Positions 36,132-47,076 of a DNA stretch of 64,000 nucleotides are shown here, in pieces. The number at the start of each line of letters is the position of its first letter. The stretch's first letter is position 1. Source of the DNA: Stentor roeselii (Eukaryota > Ciliophora > Heterotrichea > Heterotrichida > Stentoridae); contig RSEH01000056.1 of the NCBI GenBank assembly GCA_006503475.1, positions 62,001 to 126,000 on the forward strand. The letters run 5' to 3'. Made by a program: the position numbers and the translations under genes. The notes beneath the pieces were generated by a model. That model saw nothing but the letters and a program-made list of their open reading frames with translations. It was not told the origin of the DNA and searched no databases.

Positions 36132-38114
36132 TTAATAAACCGTTCTATCAATAGCGTTGATGATAGCTTCAAGTTTCTTCGACTCCTTCTTAAAGATCGT
36201 TTCTCCAGCAGCGGCTTCTTCATCAGTCAACTTTTCAGTTTTCCTCAAATTCGGTGAAAGTTTGTAGCACTTGACAGATCCACGGTCATTTCCAATGATG
36301 ATGATAGGCAAAGAAGGATTGAAGCAAATATGGTTCAGTTTGCTATTCGGAATCTTCTTATCACAAATGGCTCCTGACTTCTCAGTGGCGATATCATAAA
36401 TCATGCACTTGCAGTCAGAAGTGACTGCAGCAAAAATAGAAGACGAGTAAGGTGCCCAGGAAATATCTCCAACAGCAACACCCAAGTCAAAAGTATTCAA
36501 AGGGGCCTTGGTCGTGTGTTCCCAGAGCTTCACAGTCCAATCCGCTGAGCAGCTGATAAAAATCTTCGCGTTGTACTTATTCCACTTAACTGCATAAACC
36601 GCCATGAAATGCCCTGAGTAAGTCTCCAGGTACTGCCCACTGTAGCTCTTGTTGCATAGGTGGATTCGGCCTTCTTCAGTACCGACCAGGAAGAGATGAG
36701 GATGAAAAGGGTTGAAATCAAAGCAGGTGCCTCCAGCAAGGCCACTTAAGGCGGTCTCATCTTCTTCGCCGTCCTTTTGACCTGTGACGAGTTTTAGCTT
36801 TATGACTTCTTCAGGCTCCAACTTGTTCTTCATTAGCACCCAGTTCGTCACTCGACCGTCGCTGGAGATACTGAAAAAACTGAGGTTTTTTAAAGGGTCC
36901 TCGTCTTGCCATTTAACCTGCCACACGGGGTCAGTGTGCTTGTTGGTTCGAACTGTGCTCTGGTAAATTGGCTTCTTGTGCTTCGCACGCACGTCAAAGA
37001 CCATTACTGTTCCGTCGTAGAGACCCACTGCCAGAAGAGCTGGATGCTGAGGGTGCCAGTCGAGGCACATCACTCCTGTTTGCGTGGTGAAAAAGTACTC
37101 AGGGTATCGAGTGTTTTTCAAGGAGTAACAACAGATGAGACCTCCCATCGGCTTCAAAAAAGTGTATGACCCGTACCCGACAGCAAACAAATCATGGTAC
37201 TTCGGGTTCCATGCCATTGCAGTGACTTCCTTTTTCTTGCTTTTTTCACTTGCAAAATTCCAAAGTTCATTTAAAGACCCGTCACCAGCGCGTATCTGGT
37301 CAGAGTAAACATCAACTTCTTTAAAAGTAGTATAATACTGTTGAAGGTCATTATGATTCACCATCCTTTCCATGATTTTCAAAGCATAAGACAACTCAGT
37401 TGAATAAAGCACATCTTCCCAAGCACCCGAAGATTTTTTCCCGGTTTTTTTTTTCCCTTTTTTCTGATCCTTAGCTTTTTCCTCCTTTTCCTGTGCCCTT
37501 TTCGCAAGGATTTCAGCCATATAATTATCATAAATATCCCATTGCGTGACATTTCCCGTAAAATTCCAAGTCGGTGGAGGTTCCGTAGAAATTCCAGCTT
37601 CTTTAATAGGATGACTCATAGTTTGTGAGGTTCTTTCAGCGTAATTAAACTGATTTCGAAGACTTCTAAGTTGAGTGAGTTTATCAAGTTTAGTGGGCCA
37701 TTCATCTCCACCAGAACTATTATCAAGAAGTCTTTCAGCTTCTCGTTTTTTGAAGTCAGTGTATTCTTTCTGCTCATGAGCTGCGTCGCTGTCAAGGTAC
37801 AACAAACTTCCATCAAGCGACAGGTGAACCACCATGTTGTCCAGCTGGTCTTCCCGCTTAAACACGCGGTCTTTATGCGAGTAATAAGTGTAGTTCTGAG
37901 CGTTCTGAGGGTTCAACACTGTCAACTCGCGCTCGATGTCCGCCTTCAGGTCATCCTCGCTTAGCTTCGGCTCGCCGTCTTGCTTGGCAAGGTTCTGGTT
38001 CGCGTCTAAAAAGTCATCGTCTTGCAGTTTTTGGTCCTCGTTTTTTGACTCGTCAAACATTCTGGTTCTGGCGATGGTCGCGCGTTTTGTGATTTTTGCC
38101 TTGCCTCTTCTCAT
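36132..38114 (-). CDS. DNAI1: Outer-arm dynein intermediate chain 1
   Basis: 660 residues. The N-terminal part is charged and includes QLRSLRNQFNYAERTSQT, a DNAI1-type string. Then ISTEPPPTWNFTGNVTQW. WD40 blades begin near residue 295: VTAMAWNPKYHDLFAVGYG, VMCLDWHPQHPALLAVGLYD, FFSISSDGRVTNW, FDFNPFHPHLFLVGTEEG, IFISCSADWTVKLWEH and later repeats. The protein anchors outer-arm dynein heavy chains to the doublet microtubule. The basic insert AKDQKKGKKKTGKKSSG near residue 215 is family-typical. It ends in TAA. Confidence 0.93.
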   Translation of the reverse strand: MRRGKAKITKRATIARTRMFDESKNEDQKLQDDDFLDANQNLAKQDGEPKLSEDDLKADIERELTVLNPQNAQNYTYYSHKDRVFKREDQLDNMVVHLSLDGSLLYLDSDAAHEQKEYTDFKKREAERLLDNSSGGDEWPTKLDKLTQLRSLRNQFNYAERTSQTMSHPIKEAGISTEPPPTWNFTGNVTQWDIYDNYMAEILAKRAQEKEEKAKDQKKGKKKTGKKSSGAWEDVLYSTELSYALKIMERMVNHNDLQQYYTTFKEVDVYSDQIRAGDGSLNELWNFASEKSKKKEVTAMAWNPKYHDLFAVGYGSYTFLKPMGGLICCYSLKNTRYPEYFFTTQTGVMCLDWHPQHPALLAVGLYDGTVMVFDVRAKHKKPIYQSTVRTNKHTDPVWQVKWQDEDPLKNLSFFSISSDGRVTNWVLMKNKLEPEEVIKLKLVTGQKDGEEDETALSGLAGGTCFDFNPFHPHLFLVGTEEGRIHLCNKSYSGQYLETYSGHFMAVYAVKWNKYNAKIFISCSADWTVKLWEHTTKAPLNTFDLGVAVGDISWAPYSSSIFAAVTSDCKCMIYDIATEKSGAICDKKIPNSKLNHICFNPSLPIIIIGNDRGSVKCYKLSPNLRKTEKLTDEEAAAGETIFKKESKKLEAIINAIDRTVY

Positions 38115-38263
38115 CAGTTATTTACTTATTATTACCATTTATCTAAGAAAGCAGTTTGACTTGTAAAGGGAAAAGATTAGGACTGGAGGATAATTTGATG
38201 GAGATTGGTTTAACTTGAGTTTTTGGAATAGGAGGAATTTCATCAATGCAGGTTATTTATTAA

Positions 38264-41179
38264 CTAAAGGTGGAAGTCTAACTCGGGAAGTAGGGTGTTA
38301 GGGTGCTTGTCTCCCCAAGCGTTGTCTATTCTAGAAATCGTTGGCCAGAACTTGCCTCGGATTTTAATCCAAGGCAGGGGAAAAGCGGCTTTTTCTCGAG
38401 AGTAAGGACGGTCCCAGTTGAGTAGAGCGATGTCGTCAAGGGAGTGAGGAGCGAGTTTCAAGACGTTGACTTTTCGGTCGGCTGCTCCTGACTCGATTTC
38501 ATGAATCTCTTCTCTGATCTTGATGAGAGCTTCACAGAGACGGTCTAACTCGCCTTTGTCCTCGCTTTCAGTAGGTTCGATCATCAGTGTTCCTGGAATT
38601 GGGAAGGACATTGTTGGAGCGTGGAAGCCGAAGTCCATCAAACGCTTTGCAACGTCTTCTTCTGTCACTTCTGAGGACTGCTTGAAGGACCTCAGGTCGA
38701 TCAACAGCTCGTGAGCTACTTGGCCTTGATGTCCCACGTATACTACGTTGAAGTACTTTTCTAAACGTTTTCTTACGTAGTTTGCGTTTAGAATCGCGTG
38801 CTTGGAACTCTCGGCCAGACCTACACTGCCAAGAGCTTCTATGTATGCCCAGGATATTGGCAGGATAGAGGCTGAGGCGAAGTGACTTGATGAAACTTGA
38901 CCACCTGAACCGCCGAATCCTGTTACGACGTCTCTTGGGAGGAATGGCGCCAGATGGGCCTTAACCCCAATAGGTCCCATTCCAGGTCCTCCTCCTCCAT
39001 GAGGAATCGCAAAAGTTTTATGTAGATTCAAATGACATACGTCAGCTCCAATATGTCCAGGAGAGGTAAGTCCGACCTGAGCATTCATATTCGCTCCATC
39101 CATATAAACCTGTCCTCCAAAATGATGAACAACATCAATGACTTCCTTAATTCCACTTTCAAAAACTCCATGAGTGGAAGGATAGGTGACCATGAGTGCA
39201 GCAAGTTCAGCTTTATGTTTTTCAGCCTTCTGCTTCAAATCATCTGCAGAAATATTGCCCATCTTATCACAAATGACAGGAACAACAGTCATACCCGCCA
39301 TCGATGCAGTAGCAGGGTTGGTTCCATGAGCAGAAGTAGGAATGAGACAAACATTTCGATGCAACTGAGAATGATGCTTGAAATAATTCCTAATCGAAAT
39401 CAATCCAGCATATTCCCCTTGTGCACCACTATTCGGCTGAAACGATATTTCATCAAACCCAGTGATCGCCTTAAGCTTATACCTTAATCCATTTATAAGC
39501 TTTGAATACCCTGAAACTTGACTAGCGGGAGCATGAGGATGAATACTTCCAAATCCTGAAAACGTGACAGGAATCATTTCACAAGTCGCATTAAGTTTCA
39601 TAGTGCAAGAGCCCAAAGGAATCATGGAATTAGCCAAACTAATATCCTTCCGTTGCAATCTATACAAGTATCTTAACATCTGAGACTCAGAGTGAATTTT
39701 ATTATAAACCGAATGCTTTAAAATCTCCGTCGAACGTTTAAAATCCGCGAAGAATTCAGGACGATTCGAAAATTCAAAATTTTCTTGTTTTTTCACGAAC
39801 TCCGAAAAAACCGACAACAAAGATTTCAAGTCTTCCTCAGTATGCACCTCATCAAAAGAGATAGTCAACGAAGAACTATCCTGTTGGCGAAAGTTGACTC
39901 CTCTTTCCCCTGCCAAGGCAATCAAAGCTGGAGAATCAACTTGTTTAACATGAATAGTATCAAAAAACCTATCAGGTCCAACAGTATATCCTAACTTTTC
40001 CAAGTTTTCCTTCGCCAGCCTTGCCAAGGTATGTACTCGATTGGCGATATTAGAAAGTCCATCAGGTCCATGATAAACTGAGTACAATCCTGCCATATTT
40101 GCTAAAAGTGCCTGAGCAGTACAAATATTACTGGTCGCTTTTTCTCTTCTGATGTGCTGTTCACGTGTTTGCATCGTCATCCTGAAGGCCACTGAACCGT
40201 TTCGGTCCTTGCTGACCCCGATGATCCTTCCTGGCATTTTCCTGATGTGCTCTTCTTTCGAGCTGAAAAAAGCCGCATGAGGTCCTCCGTAGCCCATCGG
40301 GACTCCAAATCTTTGAGAGTTGCCGTAAGAAATGTCTGCACCCATCTCTCCTGGACTCTTCATCAAGCAAAGAGCTAGAAGATCGCTTCCGATTATCACA
40401 CTGGCTTCTTTCGCTTTGGCTTTCGCGGAGATCTCAGAAAAATCTCGGATTTCACCGAATCTGTCAGGTGACTGAAGCAGGACTCCGAAGAGGTCGTTGT
40501 TTGAAAAGTCGTATTTGTTGATATCAGTGACCAGGACTTGAATTCCTAAAGGCTCTGCTCGAGTCTGAACCACTGCAATTGTCTGAGGAAAGACCTTGTC
40601 AGATACAACAAATAGCGACTTTTTCTTATTCGCGATTATAAAAGCCATGGTCATGGCTTCAGCCCCTGCAGTGGCTTCATCAAGTAAAGACGCATTAGCC
40701 ACTGTAAGACCAGTCAAGTCACTGATCATCGTCTGGTAAATAAGAAGACTTTCCAGTCTTCCCTGAGAAATTTCAGCTTGATAGGGAGTGTAAGACGTGT
40801 ACCATGCAGGATTTTGCATAACATTTCTTAAAATCACCAAAGGAGTGTGAGTTCCGTAGTACCCTCCTCCTAAGAAGTTCCGCGCCTGTTGGTTCTCATT
40901 CGCGAGGACTTGCAACTCTTGGATTATCTGCTCTTCTGTCTTTATCGGCCATTCAGGAAGCGTGTTTCTTGGAAGGTTCTCTGGAAGAGTCTTGCGAATC
41001 AACTCGTCTAATGAACTTACTCCGATCTCTTGCAACATCTTTGCACGTTCTGCACTACTTGGACCGATGTGACGGTTTATTAAGAAGTTTGAAGGCGAGA
41101 GCTGGTCGAGTTTCATGTAGTAGTCAAGGTTCTTTGTGCTGAAGTTTCGCAGAAAGCTCAGTCGACGCAGGGCTAACAT
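38264..41179 (-). CDS. GLDC: Glycine decarboxylase (P protein), mitochondrial
   Basis: 971 residues, the normal length of the eukaryotic P protein, with both pseudo-repeated halves. The PLP lysine lies in HLNLHKTFAIPHGGGGPG near residue 720. Other family strings are RHIGPSS near the N-terminus, FLGGGYYGTHTP, TPYQAEISQGRLESLL, NSMIPLGSCTMKLNA, PNSGAQGEYAGL and MVTYPSTHGVFE. The N-terminus (MLALRRLSFLRNFSTKN) is a mitochondrial presequence. The enzyme decarboxylates glycine and passes the aminomethyl group to H protein. No frame disruption. Confidence 0.97.
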   Translation of the reverse strand: MLALRRLSFLRNFSTKNLDYYMKLDQLSPSNFLINRHIGPSSAERAKMLQEIGVSSLDELIRKTLPENLPRNTLPEWPIKTEEQIIQELQVLANENQQARNFLGGGYYGTHTPLVILRNVMQNPAWYTSYTPYQAEISQGRLESLLIYQTMISDLTGLTVANASLLDEATAGAEAMTMAFIIANKKKSLFVVSDKVFPQTIAVVQTRAEPLGIQVLVTDINKYDFSNNDLFGVLLQSPDRFGEIRDFSEISAKAKAKEASVIIGSDLLALCLMKSPGEMGADISYGNSQRFGVPMGYGGPHAAFFSSKEEHIRKMPGRIIGVSKDRNGSVAFRMTMQTREQHIRREKATSNICTAQALLANMAGLYSVYHGPDGLSNIANRVHTLARLAKENLEKLGYTVGPDRFFDTIHVKQVDSPALIALAGERGVNFRQQDSSSLTISFDEVHTEEDLKSLLSVFSEFVKKQENFEFSNRPEFFADFKRSTEILKHSVYNKIHSESQMLRYLYRLQRKDISLANSMIPLGSCTMKLNATCEMIPVTFSGFGSIHPHAPASQVSGYSKLINGLRYKLKAITGFDEISFQPNSGAQGEYAGLISIRNYFKHHSQLHRNVCLIPTSAHGTNPATASMAGMTVVPVICDKMGNISADDLKQKAEKHKAELAALMVTYPSTHGVFESGIKEVIDVVHHFGGQVYMDGANMNAQVGLTSPGHIGADVCHLNLHKTFAIPHGGGGPGMGPIGVKAHLAPFLPRDVVTGFGGSGGQVSSSHFASASILPISWAYIEALGSVGLAESSKHAILNANYVRKRLEKYFNVVYVGHQGQVAHELLIDLRSFKQSSEVTEEDVAKRLMDFGFHAPTMSFPIPGTLMIEPTESEDKGELDRLCEALIKIREEIHEIESGAADRKVNVLKLAPHSLDDIALLNWDRPYSREKAAFPLPWIKIRGKFWPTISRIDNAWGDKHPNTLLPELDFHL

Positions 41180-41303
41180 TTTTATTGGATATTGTTGAGT
41201 TTTAAAGGGCTTTTCACATGATTTGAAGGAAGTTGGATTTTGGAAAATTTAGAGTTTTTTTAATGGTGAAGAGAAGATTGGGTTTAGAGGTTTTTTAGGA
41301 TTT

Positions 41304-43079
41304 TTATCTGCCTATTGAGGTTTTTATTTGTTTTTGAAGAGGGGATTCTACTAAGGCGAAGAGGATGATTGTAACGATCATTGATAGGATGTAGAGAATT
41401 AATGAGTTGAATATCCAGTTGATTTTAGTGCATTCATAAGGATCTTCTCCTCTTAGGTTCAAAACTGCGAATACAAAAGGATGGATCAGGTAAAAAGTAA
41501 ATGAAACTCTTCCCATAAATCTGAAAAAATAACTGCTTAGAGCTTGTTTCAGGCTGGTTAGATATCCTAAACTCATCGCAAATGCATAAAAACTGATCCC
41601 TAGTCCAAAGAGCACCTTATAAAAACAATAGTAAAGTGACCTCACCTCTTTAGAAAACACTTCAGCACCATAAACTTCAGAAATCGCAGGAATTGCATGA
41701 GAAAAAGTCATAAACCCAGCCCCTACCAAATATAAACCTTTCCTCCACCCATCATTCCTAAAAACTTTCAAACAAAATCTTTCAAAATTATCTCCAAAAG
41801 AGTCTTTTTGCTGATAAGCCAAACTGACTTTTGAGTCTTTTATCCTCGATGTATAAACAAGTCCAAAAACGACTCCAATGAAAAAAGGAGCACATCTTGG
41901 CAAAGGTGCAGAATAGTTGAGTCCATATTGCTTCATTTCCATTTGGCTTAGATTTGTAGGTCTCAAGTCGTGTTCATAAGCAATGAAAAAGTTTGCCAAG
42001 GAGCTGAGACTGCACAAAAAAAACGAGGCCAGATAAGAAAAAGTTTTACTTTTCGAGTAAATAACTACAAGAAAAACTGAAACAATGTAAAACTGAAAAT
42101 CAGCTGCTATTGACCACGTCCATGCTAAATAAGGAGTTTTACCTTCAGTGAGAATATTATGAACGAATAACAAGTTCTTCCACCACCCGCCTTGCAAGTT
42201 TTGCATGAAAACAAAAGAAATAACTGATCTTGAATTCCCTGGAGCGGCTTTAACAAAGCATCGGTCGACTCCAATGATAAAAAGATAAATAGGCAGATAC
42301 CTGGAAAGTCTTCGAAGAATGCATTTGAAGATACTAAAGTTTTTTCCTTTTCTTTGGATTTCGTGAAGGGTCAAAATCGCCATCAAGAAGCCAGCAATGT
42401 AAAAAAATACATCAACGCCAAAGTTAAAAGATCTGACCCAGGTGGTAAAAAGTGAGTTGATATTATCTGAGTATTCTTTTCGGTTCTTCAACACAACACC
42501 CATGCTAAAAATGTAGTCATGAAGAAACATTATGCAGATACAGCAAAAGGCTCTCATTCCATCAAGGAACTCAAATCCTTCAACATCTTCATTGAAAACA
42601 AACATCGACTTGAAGTTCACCCAAAAGTTAAAATTAATGAAAAAAGCTTTTTGATAGAAACAAGTTCCAAGGACTGTGAAAATCATTAAAATTCCGAACA
42701 TTGATGCGAAGAATAAACCTGCTGATGATAGAGAAGTTTTTGCTTGAAGGTCTATAAAAATCAAATCGTTTTGTTTTGAGTAAATCTTGGAAATGTCTTC
42801 TTTTGCGTGGGTTGAAAGGTAAGACTCGACACTGTCTTTGCATTTGGTTGGAAGACAAAAACCGAAGCCGATCAGGTTCATCTGGTCTTTTCCCCAAGTG
42901 AACAGCGCGTATGTTGAATTTGATTCTTTTTTACACTCGGATATCGACTCCATGTAGTCTAGGCCTTGACCTATTGATAGGTAAGAAGATATTCGAGGCT
43001 TTAGCTCGTTGTTTACTAGAGAGGATAATCGAGTTTCGCAGAGATTAGCAGAGACTATGGATAAAAGAAGATAAAACAT
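41304..43079 (-). CDS. NRF-6-like acyltransferase-3 membrane protein
   Basis: 591 residues. An N-terminal signal-like segment (FYLLLSIVSANLC) leads to an extracellular NRF-type region with paired cysteines (SECKKES, GFCLPTKCKD). About eleven membrane segments follow. The acyltransferase-3 core is recognised by FLDGMRAFCCICIMFLHDY (an R and H in the usual places), FFYIAGFLMA, RRLSRYLPIYLF and LAWTWSIAADFQFY. Relatives include the nose-resistant-to-fluoxetine proteins of nematodes. The catalytic reaction, transfer of acyl groups across or at membranes, is known only for bacterial relatives. The substrate here is unknown. Confidence 0.85.
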   Translation of the reverse strand: MFYLLLSIVSANLCETRLSSLVNNELKPRISSYLSIGQGLDYMESISECKKESNSTYALFTWGKDQMNLIGFGFCLPTKCKDSVESYLSTHAKEDISKIYSKQNDLIFIDLQAKTSLSSAGLFFASMFGILMIFTVLGTCFYQKAFFINFNFWVNFKSMFVFNEDVEGFEFLDGMRAFCCICIMFLHDYIFSMGVVLKNRKEYSDNINSLFTTWVRSFNFGVDVFFYIAGFLMAILTLHEIQRKGKNFSIFKCILRRLSRYLPIYLFIIGVDRCFVKAAPGNSRSVISFVFMQNLQGGWWKNLLFVHNILTEGKTPYLAWTWSIAADFQFYIVSVFLVVIYSKSKTFSYLASFFLCSLSSLANFFIAYEHDLRPTNLSQMEMKQYGLNYSAPLPRCAPFFIGVVFGLVYTSRIKDSKVSLAYQQKDSFGDNFERFCLKVFRNDGWRKGLYLVGAGFMTFSHAIPAISEVYGAEVFSKEVRSLYYCFYKVLFGLGISFYAFAMSLGYLTSLKQALSSYFFRFMGRVSFTFYLIHPFVFAVLNLRGEDPYECTKINWIFNSLILYILSMIVTIILFALVESPLQKQIKTSIGR

Positions 43080-43260
43080 TTATGATGAGATTTAATGGTT
43101 CTCAAGTTTTAGATGGATTATTTGGAAGGTTCAGCATTGATGTTAAGTATTATTTAGTATTTCAAGGATTTTGAATGAATAATAAAGACATGAAATTCCA
43201 AACTTAATGCAGATATTCTCAAAATTATGTTAATTTCTCAATCACTGATTCTCATAACAA

Positions 43261-46254
43261 CTAAATAAAACTTTCTTCAGGTATGTAAAACTCTTTATTA
43301 AAAATAGTAATTCTCAAATCTTCATCATACAAAAAGTGGAGTGGAAAGTTGACAAGAAATCCTCGAATTTCATTTTTAAACTTGTTATAATCTTCAGGTC
43401 TAGCCTGCTGAGAGAATTCCCTGAAATAACTAAATCTTTGCACTTCATCATCAGGTACACAACGAAAGACATGTTTATATATCTCAGAATTTCTTGCAGC
43501 AGTGTTTTTCAAATAATTCAAAAACCCATCAGAAACAGGGTCAGCCAACAAATTTTCATCACTTGTTCCAAGAATTTCCTTAAAAATTGTTTTTCTTAGT
43601 TCTAAAGCTTTTTTGGAGACCATTCTGTTCTTACCTGCTAAAATACTTTGGACTTTCTCGTGGTCGTTGATTACCATCGCGATTTCTGAGTCGTGCTTAC
43701 CTACTTGACTGCGGTCGTTGATGTTGGCACTGCCGACAAGGATGATATCGTCATCTACTATCATGAGTTTGCTGTGGACATAAACGATTTCTGTTGCAGG
43801 CTCGTCCAACATGTCATGGGTTCGAAGTCCGTAAAACATTATGTATTCAGAAGGGTCAGCAATATTAGGACATGCGAGAAGTTGCTGAAAAAGCGAGTTA
43901 TCACTTCTAAAAATAGTAGAATAAAGCCAATAAAGCTGAATCCTCAAAACACTAGCAGAAGGGTCATCAACAGCTCCAGCGAATCCAGGTAATAAAGGCA
44001 AAACAACAATAACCTTAAACTTTTCCTTCCTTTCCGCAGCGAATTTAATCCTTTCAACAAGTGCCTGAGCAATAGAATTCTTAACTTTCGACCCTGCAGT
44101 ACTTGAAATAAAAAACTGATTTTCAATATAAATAAAATGATCAGCCTTATCAATCAAGTTTAAATAAGCCGTATGAATCGAATGCTCCGGGTTTTCCAGT
44201 CCTAAAGACCAGGTCCCAGCGCTTCTAACGACCTGACACTCGCAAGTTCCTCGATCCCCAGCTTCTTTCAAGATGGGCATGAGCAGGTTTCTCGCCATCG
44301 CTTCATCTCCTTCGTTTATGTCGGCTTGCATGTCGTGCATCAGTTTGTTTTCTTCTTCTTCTTCTAACCTTTCTTTTGATTTTATGAAAGATGGACTTAT
44401 CGCTTGTGTAAATGATTTTCTGAATATGTCGATGCTGTCTTCTGAATCTACTGAAGAACCTAAGGAAGAGTTTCGGAAGATTCTTTTCATCTTCTCTGGC
44501 ATGTTTTCGAAGTGAATCGCTCGCTCGGAGGTTGAAGGCTCTTCTTCTTCAACGTGGCTGTCGAGCTTTTCAACGTTGATTCGCTTTGACTCGCTGCCTG
44601 AACGGATTACTTTAGGCTTGCTTGTGAGGACCCTGGAAATATAAGAAGTGTTTCTTCTAGAAGTGCTAAAAACATCCTTCGAACTATGAGAACTCATTGA
44701 AGACCCCGGGTTCAACAACGACCTATCACTATCATCATCATTTTTTTCCCTAACATTCTCACTTTTGACCTGTTGTGGTTTAAGAATAATTTTATCTTTT
44801 CTATAATTTCCTGTGATATCAGTATTAACATGATTCCAAAGTTCAATAAAATGTAAAGCAACATCAGATGCGACTTTCCCAACCGCTTTAACAGCAATAT
44901 CATGCCAAGGCATTCTAGGCTGTCGATTCCTATCAAGACAAGTTTTCAAATGCATCTTGACATCAGCAAAGTCAGCGATTCTAGAATTCGAGTAGTCAAT
45001 TCCATTCCAACAAAACGGTTCCTGATTATCCTTCAACTTATGCTCACTAGTATCATACCTGCCATAGCACAAATCAAGTCCTCCAATAAAAGCGATTTCC
45101 TGGTCAATACAAACGATTTTCTCATGATGAGTCCACAAAAACTCTCCACCACATACAGAGCGATGAGGATGTCGAATGACTCGAATATTCGGGTTTCGCT
45201 TTTGAAGAACTGTCTTCGTATGGAACGAGTTTAAAGTCAGGGCAAAGGAGACTTCTTTATAAACATGGACAAAAACACTTACTCCCCTGTCAGCGATTGT
45301 TCCCAGGACTTGAAAGACTTGAGAGTTTTCAAAGCGGGTTGAAGGACGCTTTAGGTAAAGTTCAGGACTGAGCCACCAGTCAGTTATGAATACTTCTCGT
45401 TTGGCTCGCAAGAGACTTTCACAGACTTCGTTGAAATAGTAAATTCCGTCGACGAAACAACGGACGTAGTTGTTCATTCGGACTGGAAAAGAGGATTCGT
45501 ATTGGTAGTTCATTTGGTTCCATTCAGATTCGTCTTTGGCGGATTTGATCTCGTTGAACCATTCTTCCATCTTGAACTCGCTTCCAGCTCGGAAGCAGAA
45601 TCTTCGGTTTTGTGTCAGGATTAAAATACCGTCATTGTAACCTGTGTCTCTTTCACCTTTCAATACTTCGAACTTACCTTTGAACATTAGGACTTCGTGA
45701 AGGGAACCTTTGAGATGGTTGGTGAGGTATCCGACCATGTTATCTCTGACGATCAGCCAGCGTTTTTGAAGTCTTTTGCAGTGTTCAGTGCAATGAAAGC
45801 ACTTTTGTTCATTTCCAACCCTTCCTCCAGTCCTTTTATCAACATAGCCTTCTTTTCTCTTTTTCGAGCTATCAGAAAAACTCAACAAGCTGACTTCAAA
45901 GAATTCCCAAAACGCTGGATTATCACAGATATCTCTTTGTTCTGATAGTTCCTTCAAGTACTCCGCAAGGGTTGATAGCTGTGAGTCAGAAGACGAGTTT
46001 TTGAAGTCAATCTCAGTGGGCAAGACGGGTACAGACAAGACTTTCCCTTTTCTCAAGTCTCTATGAAGTGTCTGACTGAGTTCAATGAACTCACTGTAAG
46101 TCCTGGTAATTTCCCAGGTAAAAAAAGAAGGAACTTCGACCAAGACCTTGAAGCGAAAGAGTTTCTGAGTCACTTTATTGGCCGAGTCTTTCAATTTGAT
46201 AGGTTGGCAAGAGTGAGCTTCAATCTTAGGGTTGAACAAGAAAGAAGTTTCCAT
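43261..46254 (-). CDS. PLD1: Phospholipase D with PX and PH domains
   Basis: 997 residues. PX domain at about residues 15-130 (ITRTYSEFIELSQTLHRDL), PH domain at about 135-245 (KRLQKRWLIVRDNMVGYL). Catalytic motif 1 HHEKIVCID near residue 376, and motif 2 VHSKLMIVDDDIILVGSANI near residue 826, are intact HKD motifs. A Ser-rich, Glu-rich linker of roughly 170 residues separates the halves (residues about 490-660). The enzyme hydrolyses phosphatidylcholine to phosphatidic acid in vesicle traffic and signalling. The start is in GAATAAATG, 4 bp after the stop of the ankyrin gene. Confidence 0.95.
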   Translation of the reverse strand: METSFLFNPKIEAHSCQPIKLKDSANKVTQKLFRFKVLVEVPSFFTWEITRTYSEFIELSQTLHRDLRKGKVLSVPVLPTEIDFKNSSSDSQLSTLAEYLKELSEQRDICDNPAFWEFFEVSLLSFSDSSKKRKEGYVDKRTGGRVGNEQKCFHCTEHCKRLQKRWLIVRDNMVGYLTNHLKGSLHEVLMFKGKFEVLKGERDTGYNDGILILTQNRRFCFRAGSEFKMEEWFNEIKSAKDESEWNQMNYQYESSFPVRMNNYVRCFVDGIYYFNEVCESLLRAKREVFITDWWLSPELYLKRPSTRFENSQVFQVLGTIADRGVSVFVHVYKEVSFALTLNSFHTKTVLQKRNPNIRVIRHPHRSVCGGEFLWTHHEKIVCIDQEIAFIGGLDLCYGRYDTSEHKLKDNQEPFCWNGIDYSNSRIADFADVKMHLKTCLDRNRQPRMPWHDIAVKAVGKVASDVALHFIELWNHVNTDITGNYRKDKIILKPQQVKSENVREKNDDDSDRSLLNPGSSMSSHSSKDVFSTSRRNTSYISRVLTSKPKVIRSGSESKRINVEKLDSHVEEEEPSTSERAIHFENMPEKMKRIFRNSSLGSSVDSEDSIDIFRKSFTQAISPSFIKSKERLEEEEENKLMHDMQADINEGDEAMARNLLMPILKEAGDRGTCECQVVRSAGTWSLGLENPEHSIHTAYLNLIDKADHFIYIENQFFISSTAGSKVKNSIAQALVERIKFAAERKEKFKVIVVLPLLPGFAGAVDDPSASVLRIQLYWLYSTIFRSDNSLFQQLLACPNIADPSEYIMFYGLRTHDMLDEPATEIVYVHSKLMIVDDDIILVGSANINDRSQVGKHDSEIAMVINDHEKVQSILAGKNRMVSKKALELRKTIFKEILGTSDENLLADPVSDGFLNYLKNTAARNSEIYKHVFRCVPDDEVQRFSYFREFSQQARPEDYNKFKNEIRGFLVNFPLHFLYDEDLRITIFNKEFYIPEESFI

Positions 46255-46258
46255 TTAT

Positions 46259-46903
46259 TCAGATTAAAGAAGACTTTAGAAGCAGTCTCAGCTGAAAAAG
46301 ATACTTTTTACGGTCCCAGCTTTGGTAGTCTGAAGTCTTCACCATTATAAAATCAAGTAAGGATCGAAGGTTGTCGTCCTCGCTTTCACGGCTTAGTTGT
46401 TTTGGGTGCATTCCTTTGTTTAGGAGGTCTTGCAAAAACTGACCAGGACGCAAATGCTTGTGATCGCCTTGAACGAGAAGAGGATGAAGCTTAAAATCTT
46501 GCAAAAGTGACTTCAGGAAGTCTAAATCTCCGAATGTCACTGCTTTGTGCAAGATGTTCTGCCCTTCGTTGTCCACTTGAAATAGGTCAGCTCCAGAGGC
46601 CTTGAGTAAGGAAATAACAGAAAATTTCCCATGAATCGCTGCCATGTGGGCAGGACTCATTCCATATTGGCAATTTTTTGAATTAGCGTCTGATTTGATT
46701 TCTGATAAAAAGAAATTCACGCATTCTGATGACCCTCTTGAACAGGCATAATGTAATGTTGAGCATCCCCCGTGAAAATAACTGTCAGGTGTCAGGTAAG
46801 AGTGATCAGTGAATATTTTTCTAATCTGAGGTAAGTTGTCCGAGTCGACTCCACACCTAAGTGAGTACATCAGGTTGAATCCAACTTTATTTTCTTCAAT
46901 CAT
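46259..46903 (-). CDS. Ankyrin repeat protein, 214 residues
   Basis: Three to four ankyrin repeats at about residues 45-135: CSTLHYACSRGSSECVNFFL, YGMSPAHMAAIHGKFSVISL and GQNILHKAVTFGDLDFLKSL. The C-terminal part is helical without known motifs. It lies 4 bp upstream of the phospholipase D start codon on the same strand (TGA-ATAA-ATG), so a common transcript is possible. No other domain is seen. Function unknown beyond protein binding. Confidence 0.8.
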   Translation of the reverse strand: MIEENKVGFNLMYSLRCGVDSDNLPQIRKIFTDHSYLTPDSYFHGGCSTLHYACSRGSSECVNFFLSEIKSDANSKNCQYGMSPAHMAAIHGKFSVISLLKASGADLFQVDNEGQNILHKAVTFGDLDFLKSLLQDFKLHPLLVQGDHKHLRPGQFLQDLLNKGMHPKQLSRESEDDNLRSLLDFIMVKTSDYQSWDRKKYLFQLRLLLKSSLI

Positions 46904-47076
46904 TTATTATAATTAGATCAGTTTCTGAACAATCAAAGATAAAACCATGAGAAATTTATACTAAACCTTTAAGATCGCCTTACCTAAATTTTGATAATAA
47001 TGAACCTCTAACTACAATCAATCTATCTAAAACATAACTCTTCCTTGAGTTATTTCATTAAAACCATCTACTTATC